The notes below the pieces were generated by a model. That model made no database searches. It was not told where the DNA came from and saw nothing but the letters and a program-made list of their open reading frames with translations. 64,000 nt of DNA from Streptomyces sennicomposti (GTDB taxonomy: Bacteria > Actinomycetota > Actinomycetes > Streptomycetales > Streptomycetaceae). The position numbers were made by a program, and so were the translations under genes. This document shows positions 1-8,893 of the stretch, one piece after another. Where the stretch lies: positions 41,686-105,685 of the forward strand of contig NZ_JAIOAB010000020.1 of the NCBI RefSeq assembly GCF_019890635.1. The letters run 5' to 3'. The first letter of the stretch is position 1; each line of letters opens with the position of its first letter.

Positions 1-845
1 TGGTGGCCGTAGCTGATGCCGTGGCCGCCGGGGACGTGCTTGACCAGGGCGAGCGAGGCGGACAGCGTCATCACGGGCCGCAGCCCGAAGTCGGCCGGGA
101 CGCCCAGCTCGGGGGCGGGCGAGATGCCGTAGAGGGCGATCCCGGTGCGCACCAGGTCGAAGTGGCTCTCGGGGATCGTGAGCGCGGCCGGCGAGTTGGC
201 GATGTGCCGCACCTCGGGGCGCACGCCCCGCGTCTCGGCGTGGGCGGTCATCTCGCGGAACCGGTCGAGCTGCGCGGCGATGGAGGGGTGGCCGGGCTCG
301 TCGGCGCAGGCGAAGTGCGACCACAGTCCGGTGATCCGGATCAGCCCCTCGGCCTCGGCGCGCAGTGCCTCGGCGACGAGTTCGGGCCAGTCGGCGGGCT
401 GGCAGCCGTTGCGGCCGAGGCCGGTGTCGGCCTTCAGCTGCACCCGCGCGGGCCGTCCGGCCGCGCGCGCGGCCGCGCGCACCTCGGCCAGCGCCCACAG
501 GCCGCTGACGGACACGTCCACGTCGGCCTCAATGGCCTCCCGCCACGGGCCGCCCGGCGTCCACAGCCAGCACAGGACGCGCGCCTGCTCGGGCGCGATC
601 CCGGCGGCGCGCAGCGCCAGCGCCTCCTCGGGCGTGGCGGTGCCGAGCCAGGTGGCCCCGGCGGCGACGGCCGCGCGGGCGCACCGGACGGCGCCGTGTC
701 CGTACGCGTCGGACTTGACCACGGCCATCAGGGCCGCGCCCGGCGACCGTTCGCGCAGGGCCCGCACGTTGGCCCGCAGAGCGGCCAGATCGATCTCGGC
801 GCGGGCGCGCAGCGGGGCCGTCCGCGGGTGTGCTGTCTCGTTCAT
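1..845 (-). CDS. alr: Alanine racemase, 3' end beyond window
   Basis: This PLP enzyme interconverts L- and D-alanine and supplies D-Ala for peptidoglycan. About 281 N-terminal residues are visible. The ATG at 845 opens with MNETAHPRTAPLRARAEIDL. The PLP-lysine motif VVKSDAYGHG lies near residue 40, and family blocks such as KADTGLGRNG and RPVMTLSASLALVKHVPGGH follow in frame. The gene runs off the left edge, so the catalytic Tyr of the C-terminal domain cannot be seen. It follows the NAD(P)HX repair gene on the same strand, across a 691-base gap. Identification is firm from the sequence. Confidence 0.95.
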   Translation of the reverse strand, partial: MNETAHPRTAPLRARAEIDLAALRANVRALRERSPGAALMAVVKSDAYGHGAVRCARAAVAAGATWLGTATPEEALALRAAGIAPEQARVLCWLWTPGGPWREAIEADVDVSVSGLWALAEVRAAARAAGRPARVQLKADTGLGRNGCQPADWPELVAEALRAEAEGLIRITGLWSHFACADEPGHPSIAAQLDRFREMTAHAETRGVRPEVRHIANSPAALTIPESHFDLVRTGIALYGISPAPELGVPADFGLRPVMTLSASLALVKHVPGGHGISYGH

Positions 846-1536
846 CGCGCCCCCAGTGTCTCAGAGGGCCGCGCCGGCCCCGCGGCGGCGGGCACGGGGA
901 CCGCCGCTCACCCGCGCCCGCGAGGCGCGGTCGCGGTGCGCGCGGGCGCGTTGCGGGCCGCCGCTCGCACCCGTCGCGGAGCCCCGCCCGCCGTACGCGT
1001 GGGGGCTGTGCAGGCGTCTGCCGCCCCCGCCCGGAAGGGCGACCCGCCGCACGCGCGGGGGTCGCCGGGCAGGGCCGCGTCCACGCGACGCCGGGCCTGC
1101 CGAGGGCCGGTGGACACGGCACTCCCCGGGGTGCGGGGCCGCGCCTGCGGCGACACCGAGCGCCCCCACCCCCACGCACGGGACCGCAGGCGAGGCGGCA
1201 CCGACCACCCCGGCCCCCACCCACGGGACCGCACGTACGACGGCACCCACCGCCACGGCCCACGCACCCGCCGCGCGCACGCGCACGGGGCCGCACGCGT
1301 GGGCGGCGCCCACCGCCACCGCCCGCGCACCCGGTGCGCCGACCCGCTGAACCCCCCGGACCGGGGCGTCGATCACCACGCCCCGCACACCCCACGCGCG
1401 TACGCACGGGACCCCACTACCGACCGCAACCTCGCCCCACGCGCCCCGCGCACCCCACGCGCGGACCCGCGGCACCCCGCCGACCCCGCCGCTTGCCCTC
1501 ACACTCCGCGCACCCGATCCCACCCGCCCCAGGAGG
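846..1536. other. GC-rich intergenic stretch with degenerate repeats
   Basis: This 691-base gap separates alr from the NAD(P)HX repair gene. It is dominated by degenerate repetition of elements such as cacgggaccgca and caccc(a/g)cgcgc, mostly between about 1130 and 1500. Frames are open in several directions only because stop codons are rare at this GC content, and none has recognisable protein content. I see no convincing gene, promoter or RNA here. Confidence 0.6.
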
Positions 1537-2985
1537 TCACTCCTGGACGTCCCGCCAGGCCGACGGGATGGAGTCGGCCACGTCGTGGGCGGCGATGGGG
1601 GCGCCGTGGGCGGCGAGGCGGCCGGCCAGGCCGTGGAGGTAGGCGGCCACGCTGCCCGCGTCGCGCGGCGCGAGCCCGGCGGCGAGCAGGGAGCCGGCCA
1701 GCCCGGACAGCACGTCGCCGCTGCCGGCGGTGGCGAGCCAGGGGGTGCCGGTGGCGTTGACGCGCACCGGGCCGCCGTCGGGGTCGGCGACGAGGGTGGT
1801 CGACCCCTTCAGCAGGACGGTGGCCCGGTAGCGGGCGGCCAGTTCCCGTACGGCGGTGAGCCGGGCGGCCTCGACCTCCTCGCGGGCCACCCCGAGCAGC
1901 GCGGCGGCCTCACCGGCGTGCGGGGTCATCAGGGTGGGCGCGGTACGGGCGCGTACGGCGTCGCGGGCGGCCAGGCGCAGGCCGTCGGCGTCGAGCAGCA
2001 CGGGCACGTCCGTCGCCAGCACCTCGGCGACGGCGCCGGCGTCGTCCCCGGCGCCCGGCCCCACCACCCAGGCCTGCACGCGCCCCGCCTCGTGCGGTCC
2101 CCGGTCGGACACCAGGGTCTCCGGGAAGCGGGCGAGGACGGCCTGACCGGCCGGGCCGACGTAGCGTACGGCCCCCGCGCCGCCGCGCAGCGCGCCCGAG
2201 ACGGCGAGCACGGCGGCGCCGGGGTAGCGGGCCGAACCGGCGGCGATGCCGACGACGCCCCGGCGGTACTTGTCGCTCTCGGCGGCCGGGACCGGCAGCA
2301 GGGCGGCCACGTCGGCGTGCTGCAACGCCTCCAGCTCGGGCGCGGCGGGCAGTTCGGGACCGAGCCCGATGTCGATCAGGCGGACGGTGCCGGCGTGCTC
2401 GCGGGCCGGGTCGATGAGCAGGCCGGGCTTGTGGGCGCCGAAGGTGACGGTGAGGTCGGCGCGTACGGCGGCGCCGCGCACCTCACCGCTGTCCGCCTCG
2501 ACGCCGCTGGGCAGGTCCACGGCGACGACGGCGGCACGGGAGCGCGCGGCGCGTTCGGCGAGGGGGGCGGCGTCGGGGCGCAGCCCGCCCTTGCCGCCGA
2601 TGCCGACGACGCCGTCGACGACGAGGTCGGCCCGGTCGATCGCCGCGCCCGCGGCGTCCGCTGCGGCATCCGGGTGAACGACCATGCCCCCGGCGCGGCG
2701 CAGGGCGGCGAGGCCGCCGGGGTGGGTGCGGTCGCCGGCGAGCAGGACGGCACTCACCCCGGCGCCGCGCCGGGCGAGGCGGGCCCCGGCGTACAGGGCG
2801 TCGCCGCCGTTGTCGCCGCTGCCCACCAGGAGCACCACCCGGCGGCCGTAGACGCCTCCGAGCAGATCCGCGCAGGCGGCGGCGAGCCCGGCGGCGGCGC
2901 GCTGCATGAGGGCGCCGTCGGGGAGCCTCGCCATCAGCGCGCGCTCTGCTGTCCTGACCGTTTCAACGCTGTACGCGGTACGCAT
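1537..2985 (-). CDS. nnr: Bifunctional NAD(P)H-hydrate epimerase / ADP-dependent dehydratase
   Basis: This metabolite-repair enzyme of 482 residues rescues hydrated NAD(P)H. The N-terminal YjeF-type epimerase half (about residues 1-210) has the GSGDNGGDALYAG motif and VDLPSGVEADSG. The C-terminal ribokinase-like dehydratase half has TPHAGEAAALLG, VLLKGSTTLVADP and the nucleotide-site block GTPWLATAGSGDVLSGLAGS. The ATG at 2985 (MRTAYSVETV) is chosen because family homology begins there; the frame stays open upstream without recognisable content. It lies between the phosphatase gene (divergent) and alr. The fused two-domain form is usual in actinobacteria. Confidence 0.93.
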   Translation of the reverse strand: MRTAYSVETVRTAERALMARLPDGALMQRAAAGLAAACADLLGGVYGRRVVLLVGSGDNGGDALYAGARLARRGAGVSAVLLAGDRTHPGGLAALRRAGGMVVHPDAAADAAGAAIDRADLVVDGVVGIGGKGGLRPDAAPLAERAARSRAAVVAVDLPSGVEADSGEVRGAAVRADLTVTFGAHKPGLLIDPAREHAGTVRLIDIGLGPELPAAPELEALQHADVAALLPVPAAESDKYRRGVVGIAAGSARYPGAAVLAVSGALRGGAGAVRYVGPAGQAVLARFPETLVSDRGPHEAGRVQAWVVGPGAGDDAGAVAEVLATDVPVLLDADGLRLAARDAVRARTAPTLMTPHAGEAAALLGVAREEVEAARLTAVRELAARYRATVLLKGSTTLVADPDGGPVRVNATGTPWLATAGSGDVLSGLAGSLLAAGLAPRDAGSVAAYLHGLAGRLAAHGAPIAAHDVADSIPSAWRDVQE

Positions 2986-3253
2986 GCGGTCGAGTGTGCC
3001 CCGCATCGGCCGGATACCGCGCGGGAACCGGGCAGGCCGGGAACGACATCCGGAACGACCGACTCCACTTCCATGTGCGGACCGACCCCACCGGGGAACC
3101 CGGCAGCGGGCGCCCGGGGACGCCGCCGCCCGCCGGCCACGACGGCGAAGCGGACCCGGCCCCGAAGCGACCGCGACCGCGACGGCGGGCCGGAACCGAG
3201 CGGGCGACGGACGTGCGACAGCGACGGTACGGAGAGAAGGGACCCGAACCGAC

Positions 3254-5086
3254 ATGAAGGACGAACCGGTCGGGACGGACGAGACGCGCCCGGCCGAGGC
3301 GGCGGGCCCCGCCGACGACGCCGCCGGAGCCGGCGGTGCCGCCGACGAGCGCGACGACCGCTGGCTGCAGGCGCTGGACCTGCTGCTGACGGAGCAGCGC
3401 TTCCGCATCGGCCAGTACACGGCCGCCCACGCCGTCCCCGCATGCCCCACGGAGCCCTCGGAGGCGGAACGGCGCCGCAGGGCGGGCGCGCCCGCCGCAC
3501 CCATGACTGTCCCCGAACCCCCGGTGTGGCAACTGCTGGACGCGCTGCCGCTGGCCGCGATGGTGGTCCTCCCGGCGCTGGACGAGACGGGCGCGGTAGC
3601 GGACTTCTGCTACGTGGGGCACAACGTCGCCGCACGGCGGTACGCCGAGAGCCACTTCCCGCCCGGCGCGCTCCCCCCGCACACCGGAGCCGTACCGCTG
3701 TTCGATCGCTTTCCCAATCTGGCCGACACGCCGGTGCCCCGGATGCTCGCCGAGGCGCACCGCACCAGACGGCCCCAGGGCCCGGAGTCGGCGGAGTGGT
3801 CGCTGTCGGGCCCGGACGGCCGGGCGGTACGGCTGAGCAGCGAGGTGCGCGTCGCGCCCTTCGGGGACCTGCTGCTCGTCACCTGGGAACGCGGCGAGCA
3901 GGCCGGCGTCCGGATGGCGGAGGCGGCGCAGCACCTGGCCCGGGTGTGCTGGGCGGAGTGGAACCTGGGCGACGGCACGGTGGAGGCCACGGGCCTGGAC
4001 AGGGTGCTGGGCCTGGAACCCTCGGACCCCCTGCCCGACCTGCTGGCACTGGGCCGCATGCTGGCGCCGGACAGCCGCCGGGCGCTGTACCAGGCGGTGC
4101 ACGACGCGCTGCTGCGCGAGCGGGAGATCGTGGACCTCGAACTGCGCATGACCTCGCCGCACGAGCGCATCCTCCGCTTCATCGCGGAGCCGGTGCGCCC
4201 GCGGCTCGGCCCGGTGTGGACCATGCGGGCGGTGTGCCGGGACGTGACGTCCGACGTGCGCAGCCGCACGCTGGCCGAGCAGGCGATGCAGGAGGCGCGG
4301 GCGCAGCGGGAACGGGCGGACGCGGTGGCGGACGTGGCCGAACGCCTGCGCGACGCGATCGTCCCGCGCTTCCCGGCGGAACTGGGCCGGCACGGCGTGG
4401 AGGCGGCGGCGGTCTACCGTCCGGAGGGCCGCGCGGCGCGCGTGGGCGGCGACTGGTACAAGACGCGCGTCCTGCCGTCCGGCCAGGTGCTGATCGCGCT
4501 CGGCGACGCCCGGGGACACGGCCTCGACGCGATCACCCTGATGGCGAAGCTGCGGTACGCGCTGGCGGGGCTGGCGTTCACGGGCGAGGCGGTGGAGCGG
4601 CTGACCGGCTGGCTGAACCTGGTGGCCTGCGACGACGGCGAGGAGTCCACGGCCACGGCGATCGTCGCCCGCTACCACCCGGACCGCGCGCTGCTGCGCT
4701 GGACGTGCGCGGGCCATCCGCTGCCGATCCTGATCCGCGACCGGGAGGCCCGCCTGCTCGATCCGCCGCCGAGCGGCCCGGGCATGCCGCTGGGGGTGTG
4801 GACCGAGGAGGCGTACACGGCGGCGGAGACCCTGCTCCACCCCGGCGACGTGGTGCTGCTGTACTCGGACGGCCTGATCGAACGCCGTGGCTCGGACCTG
4901 GACCGCGACTCCTCACGCCTGGTCCGGGCCGTGCACGACAGCGCCCGTGACGGCATCCCGCCGGGCGGCGAGGCGCTGGACGCCTACATCCGCCGGCTGG
5001 TGGACCGCCTGACGGGCCCGCACATGCAGGACGACGCCACGATCCTGGCGTTCCGCCTGGTGGGCCGGGACGTCGTGGGCGGGTGA
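3254..5086 (+). CDS. SpoIIE/PP2C-family serine phosphatase with PAS-like sensor region
   Basis: This is a 610-residue protein. The C-terminal third is a SpoIIE/RsbU-type PP2C domain: GGDWYKT near residue 397, GDARGHGLDA near 417, YSDGLIE near 538 and DDATIL near 593. The middle (about 100-330) looks like one or two PAS-like sensor modules, followed by a short helical linker rich in E, A and R. Proteins of this type dephosphorylate anti-sigma-factor antagonists in partner-switching stress circuits; the partner here is unknown. The usual GGDWYD motif reads GGDWYK. The ATG at 3254 is chosen over the open frame upstream (from 2906), which overlaps the 5' end of the divergent nnr gene. The N terminus is acidic and Ala-rich. 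Confidence 0.85.
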   Translation: MKDEPVGTDETRPAEAAGPADDAAGAGGAADERDDRWLQALDLLLTEQRFRIGQYTAAHAVPACPTEPSEAERRRRAGAPAAPMTVPEPPVWQLLDALPLAAMVVLPALDETGAVADFCYVGHNVAARRYAESHFPPGALPPHTGAVPLFDRFPNLADTPVPRMLAEAHRTRRPQGPESAEWSLSGPDGRAVRLSSEVRVAPFGDLLLVTWERGEQAGVRMAEAAQHLARVCWAEWNLGDGTVEATGLDRVLGLEPSDPLPDLLALGRMLAPDSRRALYQAVHDALLREREIVDLELRMTSPHERILRFIAEPVRPRLGPVWTMRAVCRDVTSDVRSRTLAEQAMQEARAQRERADAVADVAERLRDAIVPRFPAELGRHGVEAAAVYRPEGRAARVGGDWYKTRVLPSGQVLIALGDARGHGLDAITLMAKLRYALAGLAFTGEAVERLTGWLNLVACDDGEESTATAIVARYHPDRALLRWTCAGHPLPILIRDREARLLDPPPSGPGMPLGVWTEEAYTAAETLLHPGDVVLLYSDGLIERRGSDLDRDSSRLVRAVHDSARDGIPPGGEALDAYIRRLVDRLTGPHMQDDATILAFRLVGRDVVGG

Positions 5087-5148
5087 CGGACCGAGGACGC
5101 GGCCCCCGTCACCGGACCGAACAGCCCGCCTCCCGTGGCCGAACCACC

Positions 5149-5520
5149 TCACCCCTCGGCGATGACGACGGCGGAGGCGACACCGGCGTCGTGGCTCAGC
5201 GAGATGTGCCAGGCCCGCACACCGAGTTCGGCGGCCCGGGCCGCGACGGACCCCTTCACCCGCAACCGCGGCCGCCCGCTGTCCTCGACGTACACCTCGG
5301 CGTCGGTCCACAGCAGCCCGGCCGGAGCGCCGAGGGCCTTGGCGACGGCCTCCTTGGCGGCGAACCGCGCCGCCAGCGAGGCCATGCCCCGCCGCTCCCC
5401 GCTGGGCAGCAGCAGCTCACGCTCCACGAACAGCCGGGCGACCAGCCCGGGCGTCCGCTCCAGCGACGCCGCGAACCGATCGATCTCGGCCACATCGATC
5501 CCGACCCCGATGATGCTCAT
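5149..5520 (-). CDS. acpS: Holo-[acyl-carrier-protein] synthase
   Basis: AcpS transfers 4'-phosphopantetheine from CoA to the serine of acyl carrier proteins. The 123-residue product has the two hallmark motifs: [12 protein letters not shown] at the N terminus and [13 protein letters not shown] near the middle. The magnesium-binding Asp and the Glu and Lys of the second motif are present. The ATG at 5520 gives the normal family length, although the frame is open further upstream. It sits between glmS and the NAD(P)HX repair gene, a common actinobacterial neighbourhood, and overlaps nothing. coaA, which starts CoA synthesis, is about 3.4 kb away on the other strand. Confidence 0.95.
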   Translation of the reverse strand: MSIIGVGIDVAEIDRFAASLERTPGLVARLFVERELLLPSGERRGMASLAARFAAKEAVAKALGAPAGLLWTDAEVYVEDSGRPRLRVKGSVAARAAELGVRAWHISLSHDAGVASAVVIAEG

Positions 5521-5800
5521 GCCGAGCACCTTACGACCCCCACGGCCCACTTCTTGGAACGCTCGTTCCCGATGCGCCATTTCAGCTCCCCCAGCCCCCG
5601 CCCAAGACCCGCCACCCGCCACACAACCCACAACCCACAACACCCCACCCGCAACACCCCACCCGCAACCCGCTGAGCCGACCCGGCGTGCCCCCACCCC
5701 GCCGACGCGCCCCCACCGCCGGGCACCCCCGCAAGTCACGGAGGGGCCCTCCCACCTCGGCCCCCCGCTCCTCCCCCGGCCGCCCGCTCGCTTCCTCCCC
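5521..5800. other. Intergenic, low complexity between glmS and acpS
   Basis: This is the acpS-proximal part of a 396-base gap. It contains a CA-rich low-complexity block (about 5620-5670) built from repeats of caacacccca/cccgcaac. No protein-like frame or clear promoter is visible. The remainder of the gap holds a large compound inverted repeat, annotated separately. Confidence 0.5.
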
Positions 5801-5887
5801 GTGCTGGAGCGGGCCGGGTCAAGGGTGGCCCGGAGGGCCATCGCCGAAGGCGACGCGCAGCGCCCTTGACGCGGCCCGCGGAAGCAC
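5801..5887. repeat. Compound inverted repeat (cloverleaf-like) downstream of glmS
   Basis: The outer arms (about 5801-5829 and 5858-5887) pair as gtgct...gcgggcc...gtcaaggg with their complement, with a few mismatches. Nested inside are two further hairpins, ggcccggagggcc (5827-5839) and tcgccgaaggcga (5841-5853). The element starts about 30 bases after the glmS stop, so it can act as the glmS terminator. Its three-branched shape is larger than a simple terminator, and it could be a dispersed genomic repeat. Confidence 0.65.
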
Positions 5888-5916
5888 GACACTCGCCCAG
5901 AAGCGGGCGGCCCCCC

Positions 5917-7764
5917 TCACTCCACCGTCACGGACTTGGCCAGGTTCCGAGGCTGATCCACCTCGTTCCCCCGGGCAGTGGCCAGCTCGCAGGCGAACAC
6001 CTGCAACGGCACAGTGGCCACCAGCGGCTGCAACAGCACGGGCGTCACCGGAATCCGGATCAGATGATCCGCGTACGCCTCCACCGCCTCGTCCCCCTCC
6101 TCCGCGACGACGATCGTCCGAGCCCCCCGAGCCCGGATCTCCTGGATGTTGGACACGATCTTGTCGTGCAGCAACGACCGCCCCCGAGGCGACGGAACGA
6201 CCACCACCACCGGCAGATCCTCCTCGATGAGAGCGATCGGCCCGTGCTTCAACTCCCCCGCCGCGAACCCCTCGGCGTGCATGTACGCGAGTTCCTTCAG
6301 CTTCAGCGCCCCCTCCAGCGCGACCGGATACCCTACGTGCCGCCCGAGGAACAGCACCGTGTTCTTCCCGGCCAGCGACCGCGCCAGCGCCCGCACCGGC
6401 TCCATGGTCCCCAGCACCCGCTCCACCGCCCCGCTGATCTGCGACAGATCACGGATGACGGCCCGGACCTCGTCCCCCCACTTGGTCCCCCGCACCTGCC
6501 CCAGATACAGCGCCACCAGATAGCAGGCCACCAGCTGCGTCAGGAACGCCTTGGTGGAGGCGACCGCCACCTCGGGCCCGGCGTGCGTGTACAGCACCGC
6601 GTCCGACTCCCGGGGGATCGTGGAGCCGTTGGTGTTGCAAATGGCCAGCACCTTGGCCCCCTGCTCCCGCGCATGCCGCAGCGCCATCAACGTGTCCATG
6701 GTCTCGCCGGACTGGGAGATGGCGACGACCAGCGTCTGCGCGTCCAGGATCGGGTCCCGGTAACGGAACTCGCTGGCGAGTTCGACCTCGCACGGGATCC
6801 GGGTCCAGTGCTCGATGGCGTACTTCGCGATCAGCCCCGAGTGGAAGGCCGTACCGCAGGCGATGATGACGACCTTGTCGATCTCGCGCAGCTCGGGCGC
6901 CGAGATGCGGACCTCGTCCAGCGTCAGATTGCCGGCCGCGTCGATCCGGCCCAGCAGCGTGTCGGCGACCGCCTTCGGCTGCTCGGCGATCTCCTTGAGC
7001 ATGAAGTAGTCGTAGCCGCCCTTCTCGGCGGCCTCCGCGTCCCAGTCCACGTTGTAGGAGCGGACCTCGGCGGGCCGCCCGTCGAAGGCGGTGACGGTCA
7101 CCCCGTCCCGGCGCAGCTCCACCACCTGGTCCTGGCCGAGTTCGATCGCGGACCGGGTGTGGGCGATGAACGCGGCGACGTCCGAGGCGAGGAAGGCCTC
7201 GCCCTCGCCGACGCCCACCACCAGCGGCGAGTTGCGGCGGGCGCCCACGACCACGTCGGGCTCGTCGGCGTGCACCGCGACCAGCGTGAACGCGCCCTCC
7301 AGCCGCCGGCACACCAGCCGCATCGCCTCGGCCAGATCGGCGCAGGCGGAGAACTCCTCGGCCAGCAGATGCGCGACGACCTCGGTGTCCGTCTCGGAGG
7401 ACAGCTCGTGGCCGCGTTCGGCCAGCTCGGCGCGGAGCGCGGCGAAGTTCTCGATGATGCCGTTGTGGACGACGGCGACCCGGCCCGCGTTGTCCAGGTG
7501 CGGATGCGCGTTGGCGTCCGTGGGTCCGCCGTGGGTGGCCCAGCGGGTGTGCCCGATGCCGGTCGAACCGGTCGGCAGCGGCCGGTCGACCAGCTCCTTC
7601 TCCAGGTTGACGAGCTTGCCGGCCCGCTTGGCCGCCGCGAGCCCGCCGTCGGCGAGGACGGCGACGCCGGCCGAGTCGTAGCCCCGGTACTCCAGCCGCT
7701 TCAGTCCGGCCATCACGACTTCGAGCGCCGACTGCGACCCCACGTATCCCACGATTCCGCACAT
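5917..7764 (-). CDS. glmS: Glutamine--fructose-6-phosphate aminotransferase (isomerizing)
   Basis: GlmS makes glucosamine-6-phosphate from fructose-6-phosphate and glutamine, the first committed step to UDP-GlcNAc. The 615-residue product begins MCGIVGYVG, so Cys2 can act as the N-terminal nucleophile of the glutaminase domain (about 1-220). Two SIS sugar-isomerase domains follow, with CGTAFHSGL, ISQSGETMDTL and the C-terminal block AGELKHGPIALIEE, ending NLAKSVTVE. The length is normal. glmM, two steps on in the pathway, lies about 5 kb away on the same strand. I saw no glmS ribozyme in the short upstream region. Confidence 0.97.
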   Translation of the reverse strand: MCGIVGYVGSQSALEVVMAGLKRLEYRGYDSAGVAVLADGGLAAAKRAGKLVNLEKELVDRPLPTGSTGIGHTRWATHGGPTDANAHPHLDNAGRVAVVHNGIIENFAALRAELAERGHELSSETDTEVVAHLLAEEFSACADLAEAMRLVCRRLEGAFTLVAVHADEPDVVVGARRNSPLVVGVGEGEAFLASDVAAFIAHTRSAIELGQDQVVELRRDGVTVTAFDGRPAEVRSYNVDWDAEAAEKGGYDYFMLKEIAEQPKAVADTLLGRIDAAGNLTLDEVRISAPELREIDKVVIIACGTAFHSGLIAKYAIEHWTRIPCEVELASEFRYRDPILDAQTLVVAISQSGETMDTLMALRHAREQGAKVLAICNTNGSTIPRESDAVLYTHAGPEVAVASTKAFLTQLVACYLVALYLGQVRGTKWGDEVRAVIRDLSQISGAVERVLGTMEPVRALARSLAGKNTVLFLGRHVGYPVALEGALKLKELAYMHAEGFAAGELKHGPIALIEEDLPVVVVVPSPRGRSLLHDKIVSNIQEIRARGARTIVVAEEGDEAVEAYADHLIRIPVTPVLLQPLVATVPLQVFACELATARGNEVDQPRNLAKSVTVE

Positions 7765-7826
7765 GGCACCGCAGCCTACGACCCGTCAGCCCGCGAAATG
7801 GGCCTCAGCGTGCCCGAAATCGGAAA

Positions 7827-7858
7827 TTCCCACCGGGGTACGAACGCCCCGGCGGGAA
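7827..7858 (-). terminator. Intrinsic terminator after lipoprotein gene
   Basis: A 12-base stem with one mismatch (ttcccaccgggg / ccccggcgggaa) encloses the 8-base loop tacgaacg. It lies 20 bases past the stop of the lipoprotein gene and before the glmS start, on the same strand. There is no long U tract, which is common in high-GC actinobacteria. Confidence 0.65.
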
Positions 7859-7877
7859 TGTCAGCGATCTGCCGGCG

Positions 7878-8672
7878 TCACTTCAGCTTGGCGAGCTGCG
7901 CGTCCACGAGCTGGGTGGGGAAGGCGAAGTCCTTGCCCGTGGCGGCCGCGGCGAGGTTGACCGCGGGGAAGTAGGCGAGGGTGGCGCCCTTGCGGACGAC
8001 GACGCCCTTCACCGGGAACTGGTCGCCGTCGGCCTCCATCGTGTAGGTGACGGCCAGCGCCTCGTCGGCGCCCTGCGGCGCGCTGCCGGTGGCGACCTTG
8101 ACGGCCTTGGTCGTGTCGCCGGCCACGGTGAAGGAGAAGCCGCCGGCGCAGTCCGCGGCGGACTTCGTCAGATCCTTCATCGCCTGCTCCGCGCCGCCGT
8201 CCGCGTAGGAGGCGAGCGTGACGACGACCTTCGCCCGGTCGAGGCCGGCGACCATGGCGTCCTCGGCGCTCGCGCCGGCCTCCGGCTTCTTCGCGTCCTC
8301 CATCCACGACCGCTTCACGCTCGCCGCGGGCTTGCCGGCGTAGGAGCCGACCTGGAGCAGGGCGAGCGGCGTGCAGGCCGGCTTGTCCGTCTTCACCTTG
8401 TCCTGCGCGATGTCGTCCGTGGCGGGCAGCTTGGCGGTGACCTTGCCGCTCTTGACGTCGGCCTGCGTCAGCGCGGCCTTCTCCAGCTCGGCGGCGGACA
8501 GCGGCTTCGCGGCGGCCGGCGCGGCGGACGCGGACTTGTCGGCCTGCGCGGTCGTGGCGTCCCCGCCCTTCTTGCCGTCGTCGTCGGAGGACCCGCCGCA
8601 GGCGGTGGCGAGCAGGGCGAGGGCGGCGGCGGACGCGACCAGACACGTACGGCGGATCAGCGGAGAACTCAC
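7878..8672 (-). CDS. Predicted lipoprotein of unknown function
   Basis: The 264-residue product has a basic start, a hydrophobic stretch and a lipobox (LATAC, Cys25), followed by a GGSSDDDGKKGG-type flexible linker. It should be lipid-anchored on the outer face of the membrane. The remainder (about 60-264) is a globular region with no family I recognise; lysine-rich segments and a few Cys residues are visible. GTG at 8672 is the start. It is divergent from coaA, with a 221-base region between them that contains a perfect inverted repeat. Function unknown. Confidence 0.85.
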   Translation of the reverse strand: MSSPLIRRTCLVASAAALALLATACGGSSDDDGKKGGDATTAQADKSASAAPAAAKPLSAAELEKAALTQADVKSGKVTAKLPATDDIAQDKVKTDKPACTPLALLQVGSYAGKPAASVKRSWMEDAKKPEAGASAEDAMVAGLDRAKVVVTLASYADGGAEQAMKDLTKSAADCAGGFSFTVAGDTTKAVKVATGSAPQGADEALAVTYTMEADGDQFPVKGVVVRKGATLAYFPAVNLAAAATGKDFAFPTQLVDAQLAKLK

Positions 8673-8764
8673 TCGGAGGGCTCTTTCTCTTCAGAACACG
8701 CAAACCTGCGGAGCGACCCTCCGCGGTGCTTTACCCGTACTTTACGTGTCACCGACAACCACAT

Positions 8765-8812
8765 GATCACGTCGCTCACCACCCGGTATCCGACCGTGAC
8801 ACACACGTGATC
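8765..8812. promoter_or_regulatory. Inverted repeat in lipoprotein/coaA divergent promoter region
   Basis: Perfect 8-base arms gatcacgt (8765-8772) and acgtgatc (8805-8812) are separated by 32 bases between two divergent genes. The layout would suit an operator for a dimeric regulator, or paired half-sites. No regulator can be named. Confidence 0.35.
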
Positions 8813-8893
8813 TTCACAGGCGGCACACAGCCCGCCCGGCGCGCGTGACGCACCCCACCTCCCGCCCCGTTCAAACTCCGTTAACAATGGACT

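Noticed and set aside
529..1407. 292-codon minus-strand frame overlapping alr
   Set aside because: Out of frame with the true alr sequence and Gly/Arg-rich; shadow frame and repeat sequence.
1130..1500. Possible CRISPR-like or regularly spaced repeats
   Set aside because: Repeat units vary in length and sequence and have no unique spacers of constant size. No CRISPR array was found elsewhere either.
1585..4950. Very long plus-strand frame of 1121 codons opposite the NAD(P)HX gene and phosphatase
   Set aside because: Composition is Gly/Arg/Pro-rich without conserved domains, and it lies opposite or out of frame with two clearly identified genes. Rare stops at high GC explain it.
5917..7877. 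glmS ribozyme upstream of glmS
   Set aside because: The 113-base gap upstream contains only the lipoprotein terminator; no ribozyme core is visible.
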